Of a stretch of 6,816 bases of DNA, positions 1 through 5,897 are shown piece after piece. The notes below the pieces were generated by a model that saw only the letters and a program-made list of their open reading frames with translations, was not told the DNA's origin and ran no database searches. Every line of letters begins with the position of its first letter. Positions within the stretch are counted from its first letter, which is position 1. This DNA comes from CAMEON01 sp045602325 (GTDB lineage: Bacteria > Bacillota > Clostridia > Oscillospirales > CAG-272). The stretch lies in contig JAZSBH010000117.1 of the NCBI GenBank assembly GCA_045602325.1, forward strand, positions 1 to 6,816. Reading direction: 5' to 3'. The translations under genes and the position numbers were made by a program.

Positions 1-1
1 C

Positions 2-730
2 ACCGCCACGGAGACCTACATCCCCTCCACCATGGACGGCTACAAGGTCACCCGTATCGGGGAGATCTCCTACGAGCAACCCATCACAGCCGTCCGATTC
101 CCAAGCAGCATCACCGAGATCTGTGACGGTGCCTTCTACGGCTGTGCTCAGCTGACCGAGATCACCCTGCCGCGAACCATAACCTCTCTGGGCTACCAAG
201 TATTCCAATACTGTACGGCGCTGACCACCGCCACCATCCAATGCAACATTGACAAGTTGCCCCCCATGCTCTTTGATGGCTGTACCGCCCTGTCCGAGGT
301 CAACCTGCCCGACGGTCTTTCCTCCATCGGAATGAACGCCTTCGCCAACTGCACAAGCCTCCAAAAAATCACCCTTCCCTCCTCCCTCGGCGCCATTGGC
401 GTGCAAGCGTTCCTGGGCTGTACCGCTCTGGCGGAAGTGAGGATTCCCTCGCGGCTCTCGATTCTGGACGATGAGGCCTTTTATGGCTGTACCAATCTGG
501 TCGGAGAGCCTGTCCTCCCCGACGGCATGGTGCGCATCGGCTTGTGCGTGTTCGGGGATTGCCGCGGCATCACGGCTATCACGGTTCCGAGGGACGTCAC
601 GCATGCCGAGCCCTCTGCCTTTGAGCGGATGGAAGGACTAACCGACATCTACTTTCGCGGCACCGAGGCCGAGTGGAACGCCGTCGGGTACGTCGTAGGC
701 GAGAACGTGCAGATTCATTTTGGTGCATAA
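2..730 (+). CDS. BspA-like leucine-rich repeat protein, C-terminal part (5' end outside window)
   Basis: This is the C-terminal portion of a protein built from tandem 23-residue leucine-rich repeats of the BspA/LRR_5 type. The frame is open to the window edge, and the first ATG (32) has no purine-rich ribosome-binding site before it, so the true start lies upstream. Counting from that ATG, residues 21-205 hold eight repeats with the pattern 'xLPxxlxxIgxxAFxgCtaLtx'; the AF..C(T)xL core is clear in most units. The last 27 residues form a C-terminal cap containing GTEAEWNAVG, a motif often seen at the end of clostridial LRR proteins. Family members are usually secreted or surface-exposed and take part in adhesion or protein-protein contacts. 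No signal peptide or anchor can be seen because the N-terminus is missing. A hairpin terminator follows 36 nt after the stop. The family is clear; the ligand and cellular role are not. Confidence 0.85.
   Translation, partial: TATETYIPSTMDGYKVTRIGEISYEQPITAVRFPSSITEICDGAFYGCAQLTEITLPRTITSLGYQVFQYCTALTTATIQCNIDKLPPMLFDGCTALSEVNLPDGLSSIGMNAFANCTSLQKITLPSSLGAIGVQAFLGCTALAEVRIPSRLSILDDEAFYGCTNLVGEPVLPDGMVRIGLCVFGDCRGITAITVPRDVTHAEPSAFERMEGLTDIYFRGTEAEWNAVGYVVGENVQIHFGA
92..646 (+). repeat. Eight tandem 23-codon leucine-rich repeat units
   Basis: Eight consecutive units encode LRR_5-type repeats. Units 1-5 and 8 are exactly 23 residues, unit 6 is 25 and unit 7 is 22. Units begin with V/I-x-(L/F/I/V)-P in most cases, and the second half is typically x-A-F-x-x-C-T-x-L. 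Unit 3 lacks the proline and the alanine, and unit 8 has lost the cysteine, as expected for divergence towards the C-terminal cap. Similarity is at protein level; at DNA level only short stretches such as GGCTGTACC recur. Confidence 0.85.
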
Positions 731-766
731 ACCGACGGCGTCATACGCTTTGCTCAATCAATCATT

Positions 767-796
767 GACCACCGCCCCGCGCGGTGGTCTCTTTTT
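767..796 (+). terminator. Rho-independent terminator after the LRR gene
   Basis: GACCACCGC (767-775) pairs perfectly with GCGGTGGTC (781-789) around a 5-nt loop, giving a GC-rich 9-bp stem. It is followed by a T-rich run (TCTTTTT, 790-796). It lies 36 nt past the LRR stop codon and 22 nt before the proS -35 box, so it isolates the two transcription units. Confidence 0.88.
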
Positions 797-818
797 CTCA
801 AAAAATCCCCCATCCCCC

Positions 819-847
819 TTGACAAATCTCCTCATATGCGTTATAAT
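819..847 (+). promoter_or_regulatory. Consensus sigma-A promoter for proS
   Basis: A perfect -35 box TTGACA (819-824) and a perfect -10 box TATAAT (842-847) are separated by exactly 17 bp. Transcription is expected to begin near 854, giving a leader of about 35 nt before the proS ATG. Such a short leader leaves no room for a T-box or attenuator, so expression is probably constitutive and strong. The promoter overlaps an upstream in-frame ATG at 836, which rules that codon out as the translation start. Confidence 0.92.
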
Positions 848-873
848 AAATTATCTATTGATATTTCGCCAAG

Positions 874-879
874 AAAGGA
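874..879 (+). promoter_or_regulatory. Ribosome-binding site of proS
   Basis: AAAGGA ends 10 nt before the ATG at 890, within workable range. It supports ATG 890 rather than the in-frame ATG at 836, which lies upstream of the predicted transcription start. Confidence 0.75.
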
Positions 880-889
880 CAATTATACT

Positions 890-2332
890 ATGGCAAAAGA
901 TAAACTTGTCGAACAGATCACCTCCATGGACGTGGACTTTACCCAATGGTACACCGACGTGGTCAAGAAGGCCGAGCTGGCCGATTACTCCGGCGTGAAG
1001 GGCTGCATGGTCATCCGCCCCTACGGCTACGCCATTTGGGAGAACATGCAAAAGGATCTGGACACCCGCTTCAAGGCGCTGGGTCACGAGAACGTCTGCA
1101 TGCCCATGTTCATTCCCGAAAGCCTCTTGCAGAAGGAGAAGGATCACGTGGAGGGCTTCGCCCCCGAGTGTGCCATCGTCACCATCGGCGGTCAGAACAC
1201 CCTGTCCGAGCGCCTCATCGTCCGTCCCACCTCCGAGACCCTGTTCTGCGAGCATTACAAGGACATCATCCACTCCTACCGCGACCTGCCCAAGCTGTAC
1301 AATCAGTGGTGCAACGTGGTTCGCTGGGAAAAGACCACCCGTCCCTTCCTCCGCACCTCCGAGTTCCTCTGGCAGGAGGGTCACACCATGCACGCCACCG
1401 AGGAGGAGGCCCGCGCCGAGACCATCCAGATGCTGAAGGTCTACGAGGACTTCTACCGCGACTCCCTGGCCATTCCCGCCATCACGGGTCAGAAGACCGA
1501 GAAGGAGAAGTTTGCGGGTGCCGTGGAGACCTATACCATCGAGCCCATGATGCACAACGGCGTGGCTCTGCAGGGCGGTACCTCCCACTACTTCGGCACC
1601 GGCTTTGCCGAGGCCTTTGACATCACCTTCACCGACCGCGACAATACCGTTAAGCACCCCCACCAGACCTCTTGGGGTGTATCCACCCGTATGATCGGCG
1701 CCATCATCATGGCCCACGGCGACGACAGCGGTCTGATCCTGCCTCCCCGCATCGCTCCCATTCAGGTTGTCATAATCCCCGCCGCCCAGCACAAGGAGGG
1801 CGTGCTGGAGAATGCCAACGCGCTCAAGAACCGTCTGGCCGCCGCAGGCATCCGCGTCAAGCTGGATGATAGCGACAACTCTGCCGGCTGGAAGTTCAGC
1901 CAGTACGAGATGAAGGGCGTGCCCGTGCGTCTGGAGATCGGCCCCCGCGATATCGCGAACAACTCCTGCGTGCTGGTCAGCCGCGTGACCCGCGAGAAGA
2001 AGTTCGTCTCCCTGGACAACATCGAGGCCGAGGTCAAGACCATGCTGGATCAGGTACACGACGAGCTGGTCGCCCGCGCCGAGAAGAACCTGGCCGAGAA
2101 GACCTTTGTTGCCCACAACCACGAGGAATTCCTGGACATCGCCGCCAACCATCCCGGCTACATCAAGGCCATGTGGTGCGGAGAGAGCGCCTGCGAGGAT
2201 CAGCTCAAGGACGAGACCGGCGGCGTGAAATCCCGCTGCATCCCCTTCGGCGAGCACGAAAATCCCTCCGACGTCTGCGTCTGCTGCGCCAAGCCCGCAA
2301 AAGCTCTGGTCGTCTGCGGCCGTCAGTATTAA
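890..2332 (+). CDS. proS: Prolyl-tRNA synthetase, archaeal/eukaryotic-like short form (ProS type 3)
   Basis: Cytoplasmic class II aminoacyl-tRNA synthetase that charges tRNA-Pro with proline using ATP. The 480-residue length is that of the archaeal/eukaryotic-like class; the longer bacterial class (about 570 residues) carries an inserted editing domain that is absent here. Visible landmarks: motif 1 region about 45-76 (GYAIWENM to MFIP), the PTSET signature at 113-117, motif 2 about 145-166 (RWE through FLRTSEFLWQEGHT), GGTSHYFG at 229-236, and motif 3 about 265-290 (STRMIGAIIMAHGDDSG to PPRIAP). An anticodon-binding domain covers about 291-390. The C-terminal domain (about 400-480) has a zinc-site-like cysteine set, C430-x4-C435 and C463-x2-C466, and ends in a tyrosine, as family members commonly do. 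ATG 890 is chosen because the alternative ATG at 836 overlaps the promoter. The gene is monocistronic or nearly so. Confidence 0.96.
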   Translation: MAKDKLVEQITSMDVDFTQWYTDVVKKAELADYSGVKGCMVIRPYGYAIWENMQKDLDTRFKALGHENVCMPMFIPESLLQKEKDHVEGFAPECAIVTIGGQNTLSERLIVRPTSETLFCEHYKDIIHSYRDLPKLYNQWCNVVRWEKTTRPFLRTSEFLWQEGHTMHATEEEARAETIQMLKVYEDFYRDSLAIPAITGQKTEKEKFAGAVETYTIEPMMHNGVALQGGTSHYFGTGFAEAFDITFTDRDNTVKHPHQTSWGVSTRMIGAIIMAHGDDSGLILPPRIAPIQVVIIPAAQHKEGVLENANALKNRLAAAGIRVKLDDSDNSAGWKFSQYEMKGVPVRLEIGPRDIANNSCVLVSRVTREKKFVSLDNIEAEVKTMLDQVHDELVARAEKNLAEKTFVAHNHEEFLDIAANHPGYIKAMWCGESACEDQLKDETGGVKSRCIPFGEHENPSDVCVCCAKPAKALVVCGRQY

Positions 2333-2343
2333 TCGAAATCTTA

Positions 2344-2371
2344 AAAAGGGAGGGCGACCGCTCTCCCTTTT
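2344..2371 (+). terminator. Terminator-like hairpin after proS
   Basis: AAAAGGGAG (2344-2352) pairs perfectly with CTCCCTTTT (2363-2371) around a 10-nt loop, starting 11 nt after the proS stop. The T tract is only four bases and forms part of the stem, so termination may be partial. Read-through into the palindromic element and the downstream SEDS gene is possible. Confidence 0.7.
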
Positions 2372-2408
2372 GGTAAATTGGGGTTTAGCGGAGAGCGGGA
2401 GAGCGCCC

Positions 2409-2439
2409 GGGGAAAAACTTCTTGAAAGAAGTTTTCCCC
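2409..2439. repeat. Inverted repeat 1 of the palindromic element (left hairpin)
   Basis: The left arm 2409-2422 (GGGGAAAAACTTCT) pairs with the right arm 2427-2439 (AGAAGTTTTCCCC), with one bulged A and a 4-nt TGAA loop. It occupies the position on the left side of the element that inverted repeat 3 occupies on the right. Confidence 0.85.
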
Positions 2440-2454
2440 AGACCCCTTTTCAAG

Positions 2455-2496
2455 AACTTTCAAAAAGGATTATTTATGAATACTTTTTTGAAAGTT
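2455..2496. repeat. Inverted repeat 2 of the palindromic element (central stem)
   Basis: AACTTTCAAAAAG (2455-2467) pairs with CTTTTTTGAAAGTT (2483-2496) with one extra T, enclosing a 15-nt AT-rich loop. This is the approximate symmetry centre of the whole element. Confidence 0.85.
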
Positions 2497-2505
2497 TTTG
2501 GGAGT

Positions 2506-2535
2506 CCAGAACCCTTTTTTCAAAAAGGGTTCTGG
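2506..2535. repeat. Inverted repeat 3 of the palindromic element (perfect right hairpin)
   Basis: CCAGAACCCTTTTT (2506-2519) and AAAAAGGGTTCTGG (2522-2535) are perfect 14-nt inverted arms around a 2-nt centre. The run of six T (2515-2520) falls at the apex rather than after the stem, so it does not look like an ordinary terminator. Confidence 0.9.
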
Positions 2536-2542
2536 TGGGGTT

Positions 2543-2559
2543 CAGGGGTGAAACCCCTG
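2543..2559. repeat. Inverted repeat 4 of the palindromic element (short hairpin by the right end)
   Basis: CAGGGG (2543-2548) pairs with CCCCTG (2554-2559) around a TGAAA loop. An alternative pairing of GGGGTT (2537-2542) with AACCCC (2552-2557) is also possible, so two mutually exclusive folds exist here. Confidence 0.75.
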
Positions 2560-2589
2560 CCCTAAAAACCCAAATTTAAAATCCCCCGG

Positions 2590-2608
2590 AAAGGAGCGTC
2601 GTGCGACG
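2590..2608 (+). promoter_or_regulatory. Shine-Dalgarno followed by a hairpin, upstream of the SEDS gene
   Basis: AAAGGAG (2590-2596) is a near-ideal ribosome-binding site but ends 21 nt before the ATG at 2618. The bases immediately after it form an inverted repeat, CGTCG (2597-2601) / CGACG (2604-2608), most likely folding as a 4-bp stem with loop GTGC. Folding would reduce the effective spacing to about 9 nt. There is no in-frame ATG, GTG or TTG between the Shine-Dalgarno and 2618, and no closer Shine-Dalgarno. Confidence 0.6.
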
Positions 2609-2617
2609 GCAGTCGAT

Positions 2618-3748
2618 ATGATCGAAAAAATCAAAATATTCCTCACCGACGCTCTGCGCCGTGTGGATTGGGTACTCCTCCTCTGCACCACCGTCCTGTC
2701 GGTCATCAGTCTGGTGACGGTATACGGTGCGGTGGACAACTTCGGCATGAGCAAGCTGAAGATGCAGTTTGCCATGACCGTGCTGGGTGTGATCCTGACC
2801 TTCGTGGTAGCGAATCTGGACTACCACGTCATCCTGGATCGACTGTGGCTCATCATGCTCATCTTCTCAGTGGGCATCCTCGGCCTGACTCTGGTGGCGG
2901 GCGACACCGGCGCGGGCATGGAGACCAACAACAAAAGCTGGCTGACCATCCCCGTCATCGGCATCGCCATCCAGCCCTCGGAATTCGTTAAGATCACCTT
3001 CATCTGCACCTTCGCCAAGCACCTGGCGGCGGTCAAAAACACCCTCAATCAATTCAAAACCCTGGTGCTCCTGGGCGCCCACGCCCTGCTTATCGTGGGA
3101 CTCATTCTGGTCTCGGGCGATCTGGGCGTCGCTCTAGTCTACATGGCTCTCGTCCTCATCATGCTCTTCTGCGCGGGGCTCCATTGGGGCTACTTCGCGG
3201 CGGTGGGTGGCGCCCTTGTGGCGGCCTTCCCCTTCCTGTGGGACTATCTGGCCTCCTACCAGCAGGATCGCATCGTGGTGGGCTTCAACCCCGCGCTGGA
3301 CCCTATGGACAAGGGCTGGCAGCCCCTGCTCTCCAAGCAGTGCATTGAGAACGGCGGACTCCTCGGCGTGGGCTGGCAAAGCGGCGGCGACTACGAGCAG
3401 CTCACCGCCTCCCACACCGACTTCATCCTGGCCACGGTCTGCGAGAAGTTCGGCTTCATCGGCGGCCTTCTGGTCATCGCCACCCTCGCGGTGCTGGTCA
3501 TGCGGGTGCTGTGGATCGGCAGGCAGGCCAGCCACGACTACGGCATGCTCATATCCGTGGGTGTGGCCGCCGTCCTCATCACCCAGACTCTGGAGAACGT
3601 GGGCATGTGCCTGGCCATCCTCCCCGTGGTAGGCATCACACTCCCCTTCCTCTCCTGCGGCGGCTCTTCCCTGCTGGCCACCTACATACTCGTGGGCATG
3701 GTCCACTCGGTGAAGGCGCACAGGCCGGTAAGGCGGATGTGGGAATGA
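2618..3748 (+). CDS. rodA: SEDS-family peptidoglycan glycosyltransferase, RodA/FtsW-like (RodA favoured)
   Basis: Polytopic membrane protein of 376 residues, the usual length for RodA, with about ten hydrophobic segments (first about 18-36, last about 330-365). SEDS proteins polymerise lipid II into glycan strands together with a class B penicillin-binding protein; RodA serves cell elongation and FtsW division. Family landmarks: NNKSWL at 104-109 and QPSEFVKI at 119-126; the conserved acidic residue in SGDLG (D168), which is essential in RodA; GWQPLLSKQCIENGGLLGVGW starting at 233; HTDFILATVCEKFGFIGG starting at 266; and the ILPVVGITLPFLSCGGSS block (334-351). The tyrosine normally found in the F-x-S-Y-G-G-S-S motif is cysteine here (C347). 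No PBP2, mreB or division gene is adjacent, so the RodA versus FtsW choice rests on sequence feel alone. The start is fixed by the absence of other in-frame starts. I see no convincing promoter in the preceding 240 bp, so transcription may come from proS read-through or from an unrecognised promoter. Confidence 0.88.
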   Translation: MIEKIKIFLTDALRRVDWVLLLCTTVLSVISLVTVYGAVDNFGMSKLKMQFAMTVLGVILTFVVANLDYHVILDRLWLIMLIFSVGILGLTLVAGDTGAGMETNNKSWLTIPVIGIAIQPSEFVKITFICTFAKHLAAVKNTLNQFKTLVLLGAHALLIVGLILVSGDLGVALVYMALVLIMLFCAGLHWGYFAAVGGALVAAFPFLWDYLASYQQDRIVVGFNPALDPMDKGWQPLLSKQCIENGGLLGVGWQSGGDYEQLTASHTDFILATVCEKFGFIGGLLVIATLAVLVMRVLWIGRQASHDYGMLISVGVAAVLITQTLENVGMCLAILPVVGITLPFLSCGGSSLLATYILVGMVHSVKAHRPVRRMWE

Positions 3749-3779
3749 GGAAATCCACCGCGTGAGCGGACGGTCATAT

Positions 3780-3822
3780 AGCAAAACGGCACTTCCCTTT
3801 ATCCGGGAAATGCCGTTTTGCT
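3780..3822. terminator. Bidirectional terminator between convergent genes
   Basis: AGCAAAACGGCA (3780-3791) pairs perfectly with TGCCGTTTTGCT (3811-3822). The stem continues inside, after one C/A mismatch, as TTCCC (3793-3797) with GGGAA (3805-3809) around a 7-nt loop. It lies 31 nt after the SEDS stop and 11 nt after the dehydratase stop on the other strand. The T-run sits inside the stem arm for both directions. Position and symmetry argue for a shared terminator. Confidence 0.8.
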
Positions 3823-3833
3823 TATGTGGGTGC

Positions 3834-5864
3834 TTATACTTTTGTATATGCCGAGGCTCCGTAAGCCTCCTGCATTTCGCGGGTTTTTTCGGCTTGACGA
3901 TTGACCTCTTCGGGATCGTGGAAGGTGGGAACCAACTGCTTCATCACCTCGCGGATGCGGGGAGAGGCAACCTCGTATTCGGTCTCCTTGAGAACGGTGC
4001 GGAGCTTGTCCATTTTCTCCTCCATTTCAGCACGGGACAGGGGCTGATCCGCCTCAATGAAGATCAGGCTGTTCGCCGTCTTTTTCAAGCTCTCGGTCTT
4101 GATCAAAAGCTCCTCGTACAGCTTTTCGCCCGGGCGCAGACCGATCTCCACGATATCGATATCCTTGTACGGGGTGTACCCCATAATGCGGATCATATTC
4201 TCGGCCATATCCAGAATGCGCACCTGCTTGCCCATGTCCAACACGAACAGCTCGCCGTCTTGCGCCATAGATCCCGCCAGCATCATGAGACGGCTGGCCT
4301 CGGGAATGGTCATGAAATAGCGAATGATCCGCTTGTCGGTAATGGTGACGGGGCCGCCCTTTTCTATCTGGGAACGGAACAGGGGGATGACCGACCCGTT
4401 GGAGCCCAACACGTTGCCGAAGCGCACAGCGGTAAAGGCAGTCTGCCCCCCCCGCCGACACTGCACCACCATCTCGCAAAGCCGCTTGGAGGCGCCCATA
4501 ACGTTGGTGGGGTTCACCGCCTTATCGGTAGAGATCAGAACGAATTTCTTGACGCCGTACTTTTCCGCCATATTGGCGGTGTTGTACGTGCCGAGCACGT
4601 TGTTTTTGATGGCCTCGCAGGCGCTATGCTCCATCAAAGGCACGTGCTTATGGGCAGCGGCGTGGAAGACCACGTCAGGCTTGTAGGCCTTGAAAATCGC
4701 TTCCATACGGACTTCGTCCCGCACCGAGGCGATCTCCACGGTGACCTTGAGTGTGTCACCATAGTAGCCGCGGAGCTCCTGTTGAATCTCATAGGCATTG
4801 TTTTCGTATATGTCCAGAATGATCAGATGGGCAGGCTTCAGCCCGGCGATCTGGCGGCAAAGCTCGCTTCCGATGGATCCGCCGCCGCCCGTGACCAGCA
4901 CGACACGGTCGCGGTAGTAGTCCTCCAATTCTGCCGGGTTGATCCTGCTCTCCAAGGATTCCCGTCCCAAAAGGTCTTCGTAGCGGAACTCACGGATCAG
5001 GGGCCGCACCGCACTTCCGTGGCCATCCGGGGTTGTCCGCGCAGAAAAATCGTACAGCTTGACCGGATACCCTCCGTCGTTATACAGCTTGATCATGCGC
5101 TGGCTCTCCTCCGCGGGGAGATTGGGTATGGCAATGAAGACCTCTCGCACGTCCAGATTGCTCAGCACGTCCAGAATACGGTCATCCTCGGCATACACGT
5201 CCAAATCCGCGAGCCGCAGGCCGATCTTATTCTTGTTGCAGTCGATGAAGCAGGCAGGCGTGTAGTGAGCCGTAGGATTGGCACGCAATTCCTCCGCAAG
5301 ATGAAAGCCTACCTGACCGGCTCCCACAATGGCGATATTCGCCTTTTTTCGGCCGTTTTCGTGCTCCCGCTTGGTTTGGGTTTCCCGGATATTGCGATGC
5401 TGATGCATCAACTGGTAGCCGAATCGCAGCACAAGGGTACTCAAATCGAAAAGAACCACCACAAAGAAGGTCTGCCAAAAGCCGATATACATATTGGCAA
5501 CCCCCAGCGCATTCAGAACAGCCGTTATCAGCAGCGCCGACACGCCGCCCAGGCCATCCGCCGCTACCATGGAAAAATAGGCTCGCACGTTAGGATATCT
5601 CCACACGTTCCGATACACCGACAAGGAGAATCGCGCCAGCATCAGAAAAGCCAGCAATATACAAAAATTCGGCCAGAAAGCCAACCAATTTCGCTGCACG
5701 AAATTCTTGGACAGGACCACGAAAACAATGTTGACCAGATACGCTGCGATAAAGCAACCGACGTCGATGAGCTGAAGCAACCGACGGCGACTGCTCTTTG
5801 GCCGTTGACCGCCATCAGCGGCCGCCGACCTTATCCCAGCGGTATCATTTTTTTGATAACCCAT
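3834..5864 (-). CDS. Membrane-anchored nucleotide-sugar dehydratase, CapD/PglF/WbpM family (probable UDP-GlcNAc 4,6-dehydratase)
   Basis: A 676-residue protein of the usual two-part architecture. Four membrane segments occupy about 29-52, 60-79, 97-120 and 126-147. They are followed by a first Rossmann unit (VGAGQVG, 180-186; CoA-binding-like fold in this family) and then a catalytic extended-SDR domain from about 320. Catalytic-domain landmarks: nucleotide-binding TGGGGSIG (325-332; the family more often has TGAGGSIG), DIYENNAYEIQQEL (351-364), HAAAHKHVPLME (401-412), STDK (445-448), MGASK (456-460), RFGNVLGSNGS (481-491) and RPGEKLYEELL (577-587). The classical SDR tyrosine is methionine (M456), as is normal for the membrane-bound 4,6-dehydratases. 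These enzymes act on UDP-GlcNAc at the cytoplasmic face, making 4-keto-6-deoxy sugars for capsule, glycan or protein glycosylation. No other sugar-pathway gene is in view, so the exact product is unknown. GGAGGAG lies 10 nt before the ATG. Confidence 0.92.
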   Translation of the reverse strand: MGYQKNDTAGIRSAAADGGQRPKSSRRRLLQLIDVGCFIAAYLVNIVFVVLSKNFVQRNWLAFWPNFCILLAFLMLARFSLSVYRNVWRYPNVRAYFSMVAADGLGGVSALLITAVLNALGVANMYIGFWQTFFVVVLFDLSTLVLRFGYQLMHQHRNIRETQTKREHENGRKKANIAIVGAGQVGFHLAEELRANPTAHYTPACFIDCNKNKIGLRLADLDVYAEDDRILDVLSNLDVREVFIAIPNLPAEESQRMIKLYNDGGYPVKLYDFSARTTPDGHGSAVRPLIREFRYEDLLGRESLESRINPAELEDYYRDRVVLVTGGGGSIGSELCRQIAGLKPAHLIILDIYENNAYEIQQELRGYYGDTLKVTVEIASVRDEVRMEAIFKAYKPDVVFHAAAHKHVPLMEHSACEAIKNNVLGTYNTANMAEKYGVKKFVLISTDKAVNPTNVMGASKRLCEMVVQCRRGGQTAFTAVRFGNVLGSNGSVIPLFRSQIEKGGPVTITDKRIIRYFMTIPEASRLMMLAGSMAQDGELFVLDMGKQVRILDMAENMIRIMGYTPYKDIDIVEIGLRPGEKLYEELLIKTESLKKTANSLIFIEADQPLSRAEMEEKMDKLRTVLKETEYEVASPRIREVMKQLVPTFHDPEEVNRQAEKTREMQEAYGASAYTKV

Positions 5865-5874
5865 GTTACGTTAT

Positions 5875-5881
5875 CTCCTCC
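5875..5881 (-). promoter_or_regulatory. Ribosome-binding site of the dehydratase gene
   Basis: Read on the minus strand, GGAGGAG (5881 to 5875) ends 10 nt before the ATG at 5864. It lies in the 33-nt gap after the upstream gene's stop codon, consistent with translation from a shared operon mRNA. Confidence 0.8.
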
Positions 5882-5897
5882 AAAGTATAAAAATCGT

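Larger units (their letters stand above)
2374..2578. mobile_element. 205-bp palindromic, MITE-like intergenic element with imperfect terminal inverted repeats
   Basis: The interval is bounded by imperfect inverted repeats. Bases 2374-2388 (TAAATTGGGGTTTAG) match the reverse complement of 2562-2578 in 14 paired positions, with one mismatch (G2380/A2572) and a 2-nt bulge (A2564-A2565). Both ends begin with TA, and pairing stops there. Inside lie a central long stem (2455-2496) flanked by a hairpin on each side (2409-2439 and 2506-2535), plus a short hairpin next to the right end (2543-2559). No credible protein is encoded. It is either a non-autonomous miniature element (TA ends would fit an IS630/Tc1-type transposase, which is inference) or a repeated structured RNA/DNA element. 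Copy number elsewhere in the genome cannot be seen here, so mobility is unproven; the structure itself is directly visible. Confidence 0.6.

Noticed and set aside
92..646. Tandem DNA repeats suggestive of recent expansion in the LRR gene
   Set aside because: The 23-residue periodicity is clear in protein, but the DNA units have diverged strongly and share only short identical stretches, so there is no sign of recent duplication or slippage.
853..889. Possible T-box or attenuator leader for proS
   Set aside because: Only about 35 nt separate the expected transcription start from the ATG, far too short for a T-box, and no stem-terminator pair is present.
851..2257. A 468-codon open frame on the - strand opposite proS
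   Set aside because: The opposite frame encodes a complete, motif-perfect ProRS. This frame is a low-complexity Gly/Leu/Val/His-rich antisense shadow without a ribosome-binding site or a known fold.
2370..2579. A 69-codon open frame covering the palindromic element
   Set aside because: It is read straight through nested inverted repeats, has no ribosome-binding site, and its composition simply follows the hairpins.
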